64,000 nucleotides of DNA, from NCBI GenBank assembly GCA_948144175.1, contig CANXME010000387.1, positions 586,501-650,500 of the forward strand. The letters run 5' to 3'. Below, piece by piece: positions 33,516-42,793 of this stretch (the stretch's first letter is position 1; every line of letters begins with the position of its first letter). The position numbers and the translations under genes were made by a program. This stretch comes from Closterium sp. NIES-65 (taxonomy: Eukaryota > Streptophyta > Zygnematophyceae > Desmidiales > Closteriaceae). The notes under the pieces are model-generated. The model had not been told where the DNA came from. It was given only the letters and a program-made list of their open reading frames with translations, and ran no database searches.

Positions 33516-36500
33516 GGATCCGCGCAGCTCGTCTCCAGCTTCGGAGGAGCTTTGGCTCTGACTTCCCTGTTTTGCGTCTGCACTCGGACAGAGGCGGAGA
33601 GTTCTCCTCTGGCCTCCTGAGTGCCTACTGTCGTGCACGAGGCATCCGTCAGACCTTCACGCTTCCGGACTCACCACAGCAGAATGGGATTGCTGAGCGC
33701 CGCATTGGCATGGTCATGGACGTCGCTCGTACGTCCATGATGCATGCGGCTGCTCCCCATTTTCTGTGGCCGTTTGCGGTCAGGTACGCTGCGCACCAGA
33801 TCAACCTCCACCCCAGGGTCTCTCGACCGGAGACCTCCCCAGCCCTGCCGTGGACGGGGAAGGTTGGCGATGCGTCGGCGTTCCGGGTCTGGGGATCTCG
33901 GGCGTTTGTTCGCGACCTGTCTGCGGACAAGCTGTCCCCTCGTGCTTCTCCCTGCGTCTTCCTGGGGTTCCCCCCCGACGCCCCTGGGTGGCAGTTTTAC
34001 CACCCCACCTCTCGACGTGTTCTGTCCTCCCAGGACGTCACGTTCGACGAGTCGGTACCCTACTACCGCCTCTTCCCCTACCGCACTCCGTCCCTCCCCC
34101 CACCCCCGCTCTTCTTGGTACCAGGTCCCCCCCCGGTGGTCCCCCTCCCCCCTCAGGGTCCTGCCCCTTCAGGTGTGTCCCAGGTAGACGCGGTCGAGCC
34201 TGTCGAGGTCACTGGTGACTCTGGTGCTGCTGCGGGAGCTGAGCCTGGGGGTGCGGAGTCTGGGGGTACTGAGCCTGGGGGTGCTGTACCTGGGGGTGCT
34301 GAGCCTGGAGGTGCCGAGCCTGGGGGTGCTGTGCCTGGGGGTGCTGAGCCTGGGGGTGCTGAGCCTGGGGGTACTGTGCCTGGGGGTGCTTCGTCTCGCC
34401 GGGAGCCACTCTCCTCACAGGAGCTGCGTGAGTGGTTTGCCGGGCGCTGGAGGCGTGCTGCTGGTGCTGGTGGTTCTTCGGCTGCAGAGGGTACTGCTGC
34501 CGCGCGTCCCGCCGGTGCTCGTACTGTGGGTGCTGGAGCTGCTGGGTCTGAGAGTTCTCCTGGAGCTGGTGCTGCTGAGGGTGTTGGCGCTGAGCCTGCT
34601 GCTGGCGGTCCGACTGACAGTGCTCCTGGTGCTGCTGCTGGAGGTTCTGGAGCTTCTGGTGGTGCTGCTGGAGGTGCTACTGGAGTGGGTGCTCCTGCCG
34701 AGGGTGCTGGTGCTGTTCCTGCTGTTTCTGGCGTCGCCGCGCGGCCCCGACCGTACTTCGTTCCGCTCCTGCAGCAGGTTCTTGGTCTTCCACTTTCTCC
34801 TCCTCCCTTAGAGGGTCCGCAGCCTGTCCGGTCACAGCCACAGCTACAGCCTGCCTCCCCTTTGCCTGCTCCTTCTCCCTACGCTGGTCCGACTGGAGGT
34901 CTTACTGAGCGTCGTGAGCCTGCGTCTCGTCCTGCGTCGCCTGTTCGTACTGAGCGCGCTAGTGGTTGCGGGTCGCGTCAGCGTCCTCCTCCTGTCCCTG
35001 GCACGCACCAGATGTCCCTGCGTCCGTCCACTGCTCCTTTGCGTGCCCCTTTGCCTTCTCCTCCTGCTTCCTCTCTTCCTGCTCTTGCCGACCCGGAGTC
35101 GGACTCTCTTCGTGCTGCCAGTCCTACTGTCACGCGTCTCCTTGCTACTGCTGTCACTGACCCTTCCTTCGAGTCGTCTGCTGCGTCTGCCCTTGTCACT
35201 GAGCTTGTCGACTTTGCTGCGCGCTGTCGTCTAGACTACGCTGCTCGTCTTGTCACTGAGTCTGAGTCCGCCTGTCCTCCGTCCGTCGGGGGTGAGTGTG
35301 CCCTTGGCACGGACGTCCTTGAGGACAGGCAGGAGGAGTTCCAGTGTCTGGCCGCCGCTTCACCTCGTCTCGCGTCTGTACTGCTAGCCCCTGAGGGAGA
35401 CCCGGATGCACCAGACATCCCGACTCCGCGCTCTTACGCGGAGGCGATAGAGGGTCCCTACTCCTCTCAGTGGCAGGCAGCTATGGATGCAGAGATGGCT
35501 TCCTGGAAGTCCACAGGCACCTACGTTGACGTTGTTCCCCCTCCTGGGGCGAACATCGTCAGTGGCATGTGGATTTTCAGGGTGAAGCGGCCGCCGGGTT
35601 CTCCGCCTGTCTTCAAGGCGCGTTACGTGGCTCGTGGCTTCAGTCAGCGGCAGGGGGTTGACTACTTTCAGACCTTCTCCCCCACCCCGAAGATGACCAC
35701 TCTTCGGGTTCTGCTGCACGTTGCTGCTCACCGTGACTACGAGCTGCACTCTCTCGACTTCAGCACAGCTTTCTTGCAGGGCAGCCTGCACGAGGAGATC
35801 TGGCTGCGTCGCCCACCTGGCTTCACTGGGTCTTTCCCTCCTGGTACCCAGTGGAGTCTCCGGCGTCCAGTCTACGGTCTCCGCCAGGCGCCACGTGAGT
35901 GGCACGACACACTGAGGACTACGCTCGCGGCACTTGGGTTTGCTCCTTCTACTGCCAACCCGTCGCTGTTTCTGCGCACCGACACCTCTCTGCCGCCGTT
36001 CTACATCCTCGTGTACGTCGACGACTTGGTCTTTGCCACAGCTGACACTGCTGGACTCGCCTACGTGAAGTCCGAGCTGCAGAAGAGACACACGTGCACT
36101 GACCTGGGTGAACTGCGCAGCTACCTTGGCTTGCAGATCACCCGGGACAGAGCACGCCGCACCATTACCCTGACTCAGTCACACATGGTGCAGCAGGTCC
36201 TTCAGCGCTTCGGCTTCACGTACTCCTCGCCTCAGGCCACTCCTCTGCCTACTCGCCACTCGCTCTCAGCTCTGCCTTCGGATGAGTCCGTAGAGTCGAG
36301 TGGCCCGTTTGCAGAGCTTGTTGGCTGCCTCATGTACCTGATGACCTGCACACGACCTGACCTCGCATACCCTCTTAGCATTCTCGCACGCTTTGTTGCT
36401 CCTGGGAGACACCGACCAGAGCACATGGCTGCAGCGAAGAGGGTGTTGCGCTACTTGTGCAGTACGTCGGGCATGGGGCTAGTGCTTGGAGGGCGCAGTC

Positions 36501-36997
36501 CAGTGGTCCTCACTGGGCACGCAGACGCTTCTTGGGCTGACGACCAGGCTACGCAGCGGTCGTCACAGGGTTACACCTTCAGCCTTGGTTCCGGCTCTGT
36601 CTCGTGGCGGGCTACCCGCTCGTCTTCTGTTCTCGGCTCCAGTTGTGAGGCTGAGATCTACGCTGGGGCTATGGCTGCACAGGAGTTACGCTGGCTCACC
36701 TACCTGCTGACCGACCTTGGAGAGCAGCCTCGTTCTCCTCCAGTCCTGTACGTAGACAACAAGGCCATGCTGGCCTTGTGTCGAGAGCAGCGGCTGGAGC
36801 ACAGAACGAAGCACATTGCTCTCCGCTACTTTCTTGCTCGTGAGCTGCAGCAGCGTGGACAGTTGCGACTTGCGTACGTGGCCTCTGAGGCCAACACTGC
36901 TGATGTCTTCACCAAGGCACTTGCGCCTTGTGATCATCAGCGTTGTTGCACGCAGTTGGGTCTTGTGCCTGTCTTGCCTCACTTGCTCTCCTCTTGA
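33516..36997 (+). CDS. C6 integrase core, linker, reverse transcriptase and RNase H (long open frame)
   Basis: More than 1140 residues are open to the TGA at 36995-36997, the longest clean pol in the window. The first ATG at 33572 is not a genuine start; the frame continues from upstream. Integrase Asp in LHSDRGGEF and Glu in GIAERRIGMV are present. A Pro-rich segment and ten GAEPG pentapeptides (34238-34390) form the linker. The RT runs from about 35480: FKARYVARGFSQRQGVDYF, LDFSTAFLQGSLHEE, VYGLRQAPREWHD, LVYVDDLVFATAD. RNase H has GHADASWADD, SCEAEIYAGA and LYVDNKAML; the tail ends ADVFTKAL. The element still lacks its 5' half. Confidence 0.87.
34238..34390 (+). repeat. 15-bp minisatellite coding for GAEPG repeats (C6)
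   Basis: Ten pentapeptide units (GAEPG, GAESG, GTEPG, GAVPG variants) between integrase and RT. Confidence 0.9.
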
Positions 36998-37099
36998 CCT
37001 TGATTGTACCTTCGCCTATATATACTCTTGCTCTTGCATGCTTGACTCTTGTATATCTCTATATATGATCTTGCATGTGAACTGGCCTTCTGGCCTTTG

Positions 37100-37341
37100 A
37101 ACTTGTGCTCGGAATGCGTGGTGACTTTGTGATCCACCCTGAGCTTTGCTTTGCTTTGCTTGACTGGTCTTGTGACCCCTTGTTCTCCCCCACTTTGCCT
37201 ATGGGGGTGTGTCAGAACATATAGCTTACTTGTTTCTGTAGGCTATAGTGGGGTATCCCATAGGGGGTACAACACAATTAGGGTTTCCTATTTGTATTCA
37301 CTTCACTTCATAGTCATTCATTCTCGTTCTTTGTTTTCACA
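37100..37341 (+). repeat. C6 3' conserved block, polypurine tract and 3' LTR
   Basis: The block CTTGTGCTCGGAATG...CCACCCTGAGCT (about 37101-37144) is shared with T1, T2, C5 and C8. GCCTATGGGGGTG precedes the LTR 37210-37341 (132 bp, TGTCAGAACA...TTTTCACA). Confidence 0.87.
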
Positions 37342-38005
37342 AATTGACCCCAAGAAGTTAGACACGGTGAAAGCCTAGCACCCCCCGACGAATATCACGG
37401 AACTACAGAGCTTTTTGGGGTTCGTCAGTTACGTGCGTCGGTTCGTCCGCGACATGGCACGGTTAACAGCGCCGCTAACGGACTTGCTACGGAAGGGGGT
37501 CGCTTTTACGTGGGGGGAGAAAGAGCATGCTGCCTTCTCTGCCCTGAAAAATGTTCTTTGTTCACCACCCATACTGCGCATCGCTGACCCAGACCGCCCA
37601 TTCGAAATAGTTACCGACGCAAGCGACATCGCCATCGGAGCCGTACTGCTACATGACTTCGGCAACGGCCTACAACCCATCGCATACCAGTCACGAAAAC
37701 TGCATCCGCCCGAGAAAAATTACCCGATACACGACCGCGAAATGCTTGCGATCGTGCATGCATTCAAAGTGTGGCGTTGTTACTTGACCGGCGCAGACGT
37801 GACAGTACGGACAGACCATAAATCACTACAGTACCTCCGCGCACAGCCACACCTCAACCCACGACAGATTCGCTGGCTTGATTTTCTCGAGTCCAATTTT
37901 CACTACACGGTCACCTACAAAAAGGTAGCCTCGAACATCGTCGACGCACTGACCCGCCCCACTGCCCAGATCCATGCAATACTACTCGCCCAGACCAGCC
38001 CCCTA
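37342..38005 (+). pseudogene. G2 RT thumb and RNase H
   Basis: It resumes with DPKKLDTVKA, then a TAG (37377-37379), then ITELQSFLGFVSYVRRFV and the RNase H domain. That domain has FEIVTDASDIAIGAVL (Asp), HDREMLAIVHAFK (Glu) and RTDHKSLQYL (Asp), all readable in one frame from 37415. HYTVTYKKVASNIVDALTR marks the linker to integrase. The frame is cut by T2 at the CCCTA target (38001-38005) and carries on at 39557. RNase H residues look intact, so the loss is by interruption. Confidence 0.85.
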
Positions 38006-38181
38006 TGTGAAAATAGTAGGCAGAAGTAGGAGCCAAAGCTAGGAGAGACCTAGCTAGGCAAGAAACAGTTTAGGTAAAAGAGGGGTTCACTAGCAGGAAT
38101 GAGGATACAAATAGCAAACCCTAGAAGGGTTGTACTCGCTATAGAGCACCCCACTACAGGCTAGAGCATAACATTCTGACA
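38006..38181 (-). repeat. T2 3' LTR (left on the plus strand)
   Basis: TGTGAAAATAG...TTCTGACA on the plus strand, flanked on the left by CCCTA. Confidence 0.92.
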
Positions 38182-38949
38182 CACCCCCATAGCCAAAGTG
38201 GGGTGTAATCAGCAGAGTAAGCAAAGCAAAACAAGCTCAGGGTGGATCACAATGTCACCACACATTCTGAGCACAAGTTCAAGAAGCAACAGTTTAAAGT
38301 TCACAAATGTAAGCAAAGCTAGAGGCTATCGCAGAGGGCAAGTGAGGAGGAGGAGGGACAGTGAGAGGAGAGGAGATAGGAGGCGACGGCTGAAACTGCA
38401 GACACACGGGCAACAGGAGTCACACTGGCACAGCGGCTACCGGAACAACGCTCCGGACTAGTGGAGTAACTGGCCCCACGGCTAAAATTAGCGGCAGACG
38501 AGCAACGGACCCACGGGCGACTGGCACAGGTGGCTGCGACTGGGCTACCGGAGCAACTCCTCGGACTATAGGTGCTGTTGGCGACACGACGGCAACCTCC
38601 GTGCAACCTCCCCAAACAGTCCCACCACCCTGACACACACCCCCTGCTTCACCCCTAGCTCCACTCCCCCTTCACCCCCCTTAGTACCACTCCGACGGCT
38701 CCAACAGGCCCACCCCCCTCAGCGGCAGCTGCAGCACTGGGAGACGGAGGAGGAGGAGGAGGAGGAGGAGCAGGGGACGGCACACAGTAGCTGCACCCCC
38801 ATACCCCCCACCCCCAAACCCTAATTCAGGAGAACGGGCAGTAGCAGGGGTGGGGCGCCATCAGAAGCACGGGGGACAGTGGGCAGCGCAGGGGCAGCGA
38901 AGAACGGGCCGCCCACGGGCCTGGCACAGCCGCCCGAACCGCGCGCAGG

Positions 38950-39310
38950 CGGCCCGAGCCGCGTGCGGGCCTGGCGCAGCCCATACCGGCCGCGCGCGGG
39001 CCTGGCGCAGTCCGTACGGGCCACGCGCGGGCCTGGCGCAGCCCGTACGGGCCGCGCGCGGGCCTGGCGCAGCCCGTACGGGCCGCGCGCAGGCTGTACG
39101 GGCCGCGTGCAGGCCACGACGGGCGACAGGGGGCGACGCGCGGGTCCCCGTCGCCCGTTGCAGCGCCTCCCGGGAGCGACGCGCGGAGTGACGGGGCTAA
39201 AACCCGCCGCGCGCCTCGGGGCGCACGGCGGGCAAAAAACCGGCGGGATGAAAAATCCGTTGCACGCGACGGGATGAAAAATCCGTCGCACGCGACGGGG
39301 CGTGCAACAC
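38950..39310 (-). repeat. T2 leader hairpin and GC-rich arrays
   Basis: The 28-nt palindrome-like segment at 39204-39231 is the exact reverse complement of the T1 unit (1496-1523). Shorter CCGTCG/CGACGG hairpins lie at 39257-39300, and GCCTGGCGCAGCCCGTACGG-type tandem units at 38960-39085. Confidence 0.85.
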
Positions 39311-39380
39311 ACAGAGTAGTAGTAGCAGCGGAAGCAGTGAGGTGGGGCCCACAGGCCAGGAGCATATCGCTCTAATACCA

Positions 39381-39556
39381 TGTAAAAATAGTAGGCAGAA
39401 CTAGGAGCCAAAGCTAGGAAAGACCTAGCTAGGCAAGAAACAATTTAGGTAAAAGAGAGGTTCACTAGCAGGAATGAGGATACAAATAGCAAACCCTAGA
39501 AGGGTTGTACTCGCTATAGAGCACCCCACTACAGGCTAGAGCATAACATTCTGACA
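39381..39556 (-). repeat. T2 5' LTR (right on the plus strand)
   Basis: TGTAAAAATAG...TTCTGACA on the plus strand, followed by CCCTA; the primer-binding complement GCTCTAATACCA (39369-39380) adjoins it. Confidence 0.92.
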
Positions 39557-39561
39557 CCCTA

Positions 39562-41019
39562 CTGACAGGCCTATTCACCCACGAGTACCAAACGGATCCA
39601 TTCTTCACAGGAGGAAATTCGCAGCAGTTCGCAGCAGCAAGGGGAGTCTATTACGTAAAAGCCGGGACCGACCGCATCTGGGTGCCCGGGTATACACTAC
39701 TACAGGAATTACTGTTACAGGAGGCACACAACGGAGTTACCTCAGACCATTTCGAGGTAGAGAAAACACGGCAACAGCTGCAGCGGTATTATTACTGGCC
39801 CGAAATGTTGACCGACGTACAACGACACGTGGCATCGTATCCCACTTGCGAGCTCATGAAATCATCACGACAGCGGCCGGCAGGACAGTTGCAGCCGATA
39901 CCAACCCCAGAGCGTGCTTGGCAGCGGGTGACGATGGACTTCGTCACGGGGTTACCGACCGGGGCGAGTGGGAACGACGCGATCCTGGTCGTCGTCGATC
40001 GACTGACGAAAACGGCACACTTTGCAGCCTGCAAAATATCAATCACGGCCGAAGAAACAGCACGCCTCTTCATCTCCACCGTCGTTCGACTGCAACCGCG
40101 ACACGTAATCACCGCGTCGTTCATACCAGCAGCGATAAATAGCGATCGTGACACGAAATTCACCAGCAACTTCTGGCGGAACCTGTGGCAGCAGTCCAGC
40201 ACGCGATTACAGTTCAGTTCTTCGTACCACCCCAAAACCGACGGACAGACAGAACTGACAAACCAGACTATGGAGCAACTCATCCAAGCCACGTGCGACG
40301 ACCCAACCACCTGGGAACAACAGCTGCCACTCATTGAGTTCGCATACAACAACTCACCGTCCGCCACAACCCAACAGTCACCGTTTTACCTGAACTACGG
40401 ACAAGACCGGACAGTACCCATGACTTTGAATCCCGACAACCCGGTGCCACGAGCACAAGAGTTCGCCGAAATTTTACAATCAGCACGGACCTGGGCAGCA
40501 GACGCAATAAAAAAATCAAACATCATCGCTCAACGTAACGCCGACCGCCACCGCCGACCTCACACTTACCAACCTGACGACGTAGTTTTACTCGACACTC
40601 AGAACCTCCGACTGCCCATCACCCCAAAACTCCGCCCCCAATATTGCGGGCCATTTCGCATAAGCCACATGATTACGCCCGTCACCGCCCACCTCTTCCT
40701 CCCCGCTAACTGGTACGTCAGCCCCTCATTCCACGTCAGCCTGCTTCGCCCTTACGTCCCTTCCACAAGCCAACTGCCACGTAATCGCCCAGCCAGTATG
40801 ACACGACCGCCGACTGAACCAATCATCACACCCGAGAAAATTCTGAGCCACAGAGTTCGTGACCCTCGAGGAGCCCGAAGGATCAAGTTCCTGATCCGCT
40901 GGAAAGACCGAACACCCACAAAAGACAACTGGGTTCCCCTGGACAGAGTCAAAAACCACCCTGTCGTCACAGAGTATCTGCGCAGCCGAAACTTCGGGAA
41001 TGTACACGCACTTTCGTAA
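39562..41019 (+). CDS. G2 integrase with chromodomain-like C-terminus
   Basis: One open frame of about 485 residues from the T2 junction to TAA 41017-41019. The first internal ATG, 39682, is not a true start. The zinc module is AHNGVTSDHF ... SYPTCELMK; the first Cys of the CxxC pair is Tyr (TAT). Core residues: Asp in VTMDFVTGLP, Asp in NSDRDTKF, Glu in HPKTDGQTELTNQ. A GPF-type segment (RPQYCGPFRISHM) follows. The last 60 residues (PEKILSHRVRD ... KFLIRWKDRTPTKDNWVP) are chromodomain-like. In chromoviruses this domain directs integration to marked heterochromatin, which would fit an area so packed with insertions. Confidence 0.88.
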   Translation: MTGLFTHEYQTDPFFTGGNSQQFAAARGVYYVKAGTDRIWVPGYTLLQELLLQEAHNGVTSDHFEVEKTRQQLQRYYYWPEMLTDVQRHVASYPTCELMKSSRQRPAGQLQPIPTPERAWQRVTMDFVTGLPTGASGNDAILVVVDRLTKTAHFAACKISITAEETARLFISTVVRLQPRHVITASFIPAAINSDRDTKFTSNFWRNLWQQSSTRLQFSSSYHPKTDGQTELTNQTMEQLIQATCDDPTTWEQQLPLIEFAYNNSPSATTQQSPFYLNYGQDRTVPMTLNPDNPVPRAQEFAEILQSARTWAADAIKKSNIIAQRNADRHRRPHTYQPDDVVLLDTQNLRLPITPKLRPQYCGPFRISHMITPVTAHLFLPANWYVSPSFHVSLLRPYVPSTSQLPRNRPASMTRPPTEPIITPEKILSHRVRDPRGARRIKFLIRWKDRTPTKDNWVPLDRVKNHPVVTEYLRSRNFGNVHALS

Positions 41020-41049
41020 GGAGGACATCCTTAAGGGGGGGGGGGATAG

Positions 41050-41530
41050 TGTAAGGAAAATTCTTTTTCCTTACTTCGTGTCCCCGTTCAGCACGTACAC
41101 CACTGTAGCACCACAGTCAGCACCGTTACCACTCGCAACCCTCGCATCGACAATCCTCCCGCCACCTTCACACGTCGCACCCCGACCTCACGGCTCGGCG
41201 TGTAACCCGCGCTCCGGGCCTCCGCTTCAACATTTCCCCAAACCTCAGTCCCAGGCCCGTCGCGGGACAACCACAGTTCATTACCGTTACCACTGTAGTT
41301 TCGCTATATATTATTCGCTCATGCCTTCGCTCATTGTACTCTTGGGTTGATAGTGCAATTCTCGCTCGCTCACTCAATTGCACTCATAACACCTAGCACT
41401 AGCTAGCTCGCACACATCGCGTTACCGTTTGCATGTTCGCACATAAGTATTCGCTCATGCCTTTGCTCTTACTTTTTACTAGTTTGACAACCTAGTGCAA
41501 TACTCGCTATCTCGTTCTATTGCACCTGTA
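41050..41530 (+). repeat. G2 3' LTR (right end uncertain)
   Basis: An 11-G run with AT (41035-41047) forms the polypurine tract; TGTAAGGAAAATTC starts the LTR. TATATATTA at 41304 may be its TATA element. No partner LTR is present, so the end near 41523-41530 (...CTATTGCA) is a guess. Confidence 0.55.
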
Positions 41531-42198
41531 AAAGATATGAAGCCGTTCGTTTGCAGTTTGTTCTATAGATAAAAAGCATAACCTAGGCAAAAAAAGAAAA
41601 TGGTAGCACACCGAGGGGGGGAAGAGGGGGGGCAAAAAAAGAAAATGGTAGTTCCCTCTGTATTGCTTCATTCTGTAGCCATACGCCGAGGGAGGGAAGA
41701 GGGGGGGCGAAGGTAATGACGAGGGCTCCTAGGCAGTTTCCCCTTCGATATCAAACCCCCCCTGCTACAACCGAAAGTGGGAAATGTCGGATTCTCGGGT
41801 GGAAGGCTCTGAAGGTAAATGACGAAAAGACCAGAACAATTTCGCACGCACACTTCATTTGGGTAGATAGAGCTTCGCCAAATCAGAACGAGGGTTGAAG
41901 TTGAGAGAAGGGTGTCAGATGGAAGAATTCGACCCCCAGCACGCAGAGCCTGCAAGACACAAAACTTGATTTTTTTTAACCTGCTAGTGTTGCTGCGTCC
42001 CTGTTTGGGATATTCGAGGATAGGGTTGTTTGCTTCATAGGGTAACAGTATGGTGTTCCCTAACCCAGCGCTCCCCCCCACCTCCATCGCACCACCACGA
42101 AAAAGCAGCTTTCGTAGGGCGGGGAGGAGGAGGCAAAATTTGCCAAGGCAGGAAGGTGGGGAGGGGAATGGGCGGCTTCCTACGACCTCATATCCTCC

Positions 42199-42231
42199 AA
42201 GGTAAATGGCTGTTCTGTTGCCATTTACCTT
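42199..42231. repeat. Short hairpin
   Basis: Perfect 12-bp inverted repeat AAGGTAAATGGC / GCCATTTACCTT with a 9-nt loop. Confidence 0.8.
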
Positions 42232-42444
42232 CGTCTAGGTTCGGAGGGTAATTGGGAGGCTCGAAACATTTTCTGGGCTGATTGCTCTTTTGAACCAAAA
42301 AACGAAGGTGGGAGAAGGTTCCTATTTACCGCCCACCCCCCCTCTGGAGTGCCTACAGAACGCAGCCTCCGTATTACTTGCACGGAATTTTTTTTCCACC
42401 GCGTTTTCTCATTTGAATCGAGGTCGAGGGTCAAGGAAGTCTAA

Positions 42445-42609
42445 GGACGCGTCAACTCCTGCAAAATACGGCGATCGATCGTGAAACGAGCGTCCACCGC
42501 ATTGAAAACCTGCAATAACATCTAGATTGTGCTAGAACCTCCTCTAACCCAGTAAAAAATCGAACCTGCGCAGGATCGATCGCCGTTTTTAGCAGGAGTT
42601 GACCTGTCC
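42445..42609. repeat. Foldback element with 36-bp arms (MITE-like)
   Basis: Arms 42445-42480 and 42574-42609 are inverted repeats with about four mismatches, around GTCAACTCCTGC and CGGCGATCGATC. The loop is 93 nt. No open frame. Left of it, 42380-42444 matches 9435-9506. Confidence 0.75.
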
Positions 42610-42659
42610 TAACCCGTCCAACCTACATGGCAGAGAGACACGCTCCTCTCCAAGAGCTA

Positions 42660-42672
42660 GATAATATTTATG
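42660..42672 (+). promoter_or_regulatory. Possible TATA-like element of the rhodanese gene
   Basis: GATAATATTTATG lies about 125 nt before the start codon in otherwise mixed sequence. Position and composition alone support it. Confidence 0.22.
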
Positions 42673-42793
42673 ATTTCTCTCGCATTCTTTCATCCTAGAG
42701 CATCCTGTTTATTTTCCTATTTCTCTTAATCCGCACCCTTAGGCTCCCTAGGTTCATCCCGTTGTTCATTATTTGTCTCCAGGCGCACTTCAA

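Larger units (their letters stand above)
32331..37341 (+). mobile_element. Ty1/copia C6, 5'-truncated, in G2
   Basis: It starts inside Gag at the knuckle region (RTGDRAGERCGG) and runs through pol to a 3' LTR at 37210-37341. The 5' LTR, primer-binding site, leader and most of Gag are absent. G2 resumes at 37342 with the DPKKLDTV RT segment. The left junction has CGCAC shared by G2 and C6 sequence, consistent with a deletion sealed at microhomology. It is the sister copy of C5. Confidence 0.88.
38006..39556 (-). mobile_element. T2: non-autonomous LTR element in G2, minus strand
   Basis: 1551 bp. LTRs 38006-38181 and 39381-39556 (176 bp each, about five differences), target duplication CCCTA (38001-38005, 39557-39561). 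Read on the minus strand, TGGTATTAGAGC (39380-39369) is the primer-binding site, and the polypurine tract lies beside 38182. The inside has no retroviral domain: a GC-rich leader, GCGCGGGCCTGGCGCAG arrays (38960-39080) and the conserved 3' block (38234-38278). About 65 bp of the LTR, including AGGGTTGTACTCGCTATAG, is identical to the T1 LTR. Confidence 0.93.
27461..41530 (+). mobile_element. Ty3/gypsy chromovirus G2 with four nested insertions
   Basis: Gag C-terminal part, protease, RT, RNase H, integrase and a chromodomain-like tail are spread over 27461-28310, 31334-32330, 37342-38005 and 39562-41019. Between them sit D (which holds E), C6 and T2. A 3' LTR starts at 41050 after a long G-run. 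The 5' end is lost at the junction with C4. Joining logic rests on domain continuity and on the target duplications CACTC (D) and CCCTA (T2). Its right limit is approximate. Confidence 0.87.
41531..42793. other. Host island upstream of the rhodanese gene
   Basis: No gene is recognised. It contains a local duplication (GGCAAAAAAAGAAAATGGTAG at about 41588 and 41631; GAGGGAGGGAAGAGGGGGGG variants), a 12-bp hairpin at 42199-42231, a T-run repeat shared with 9435-9515 and the foldback at 42445-42609. Open frames here are short and unlike known proteins. Confidence 0.5.

Noticed and set aside
38821..39411. Arg/Ala/Pro-rich frames in T2
   Set aside because: GC-rich tandem repeats open in several frames at once, as expected from composition.
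41668..42087. 139-residue minus-strand frame in the host island
   Set aside because: No recognisable domain, spans a local repeat, and no splice or homology support.
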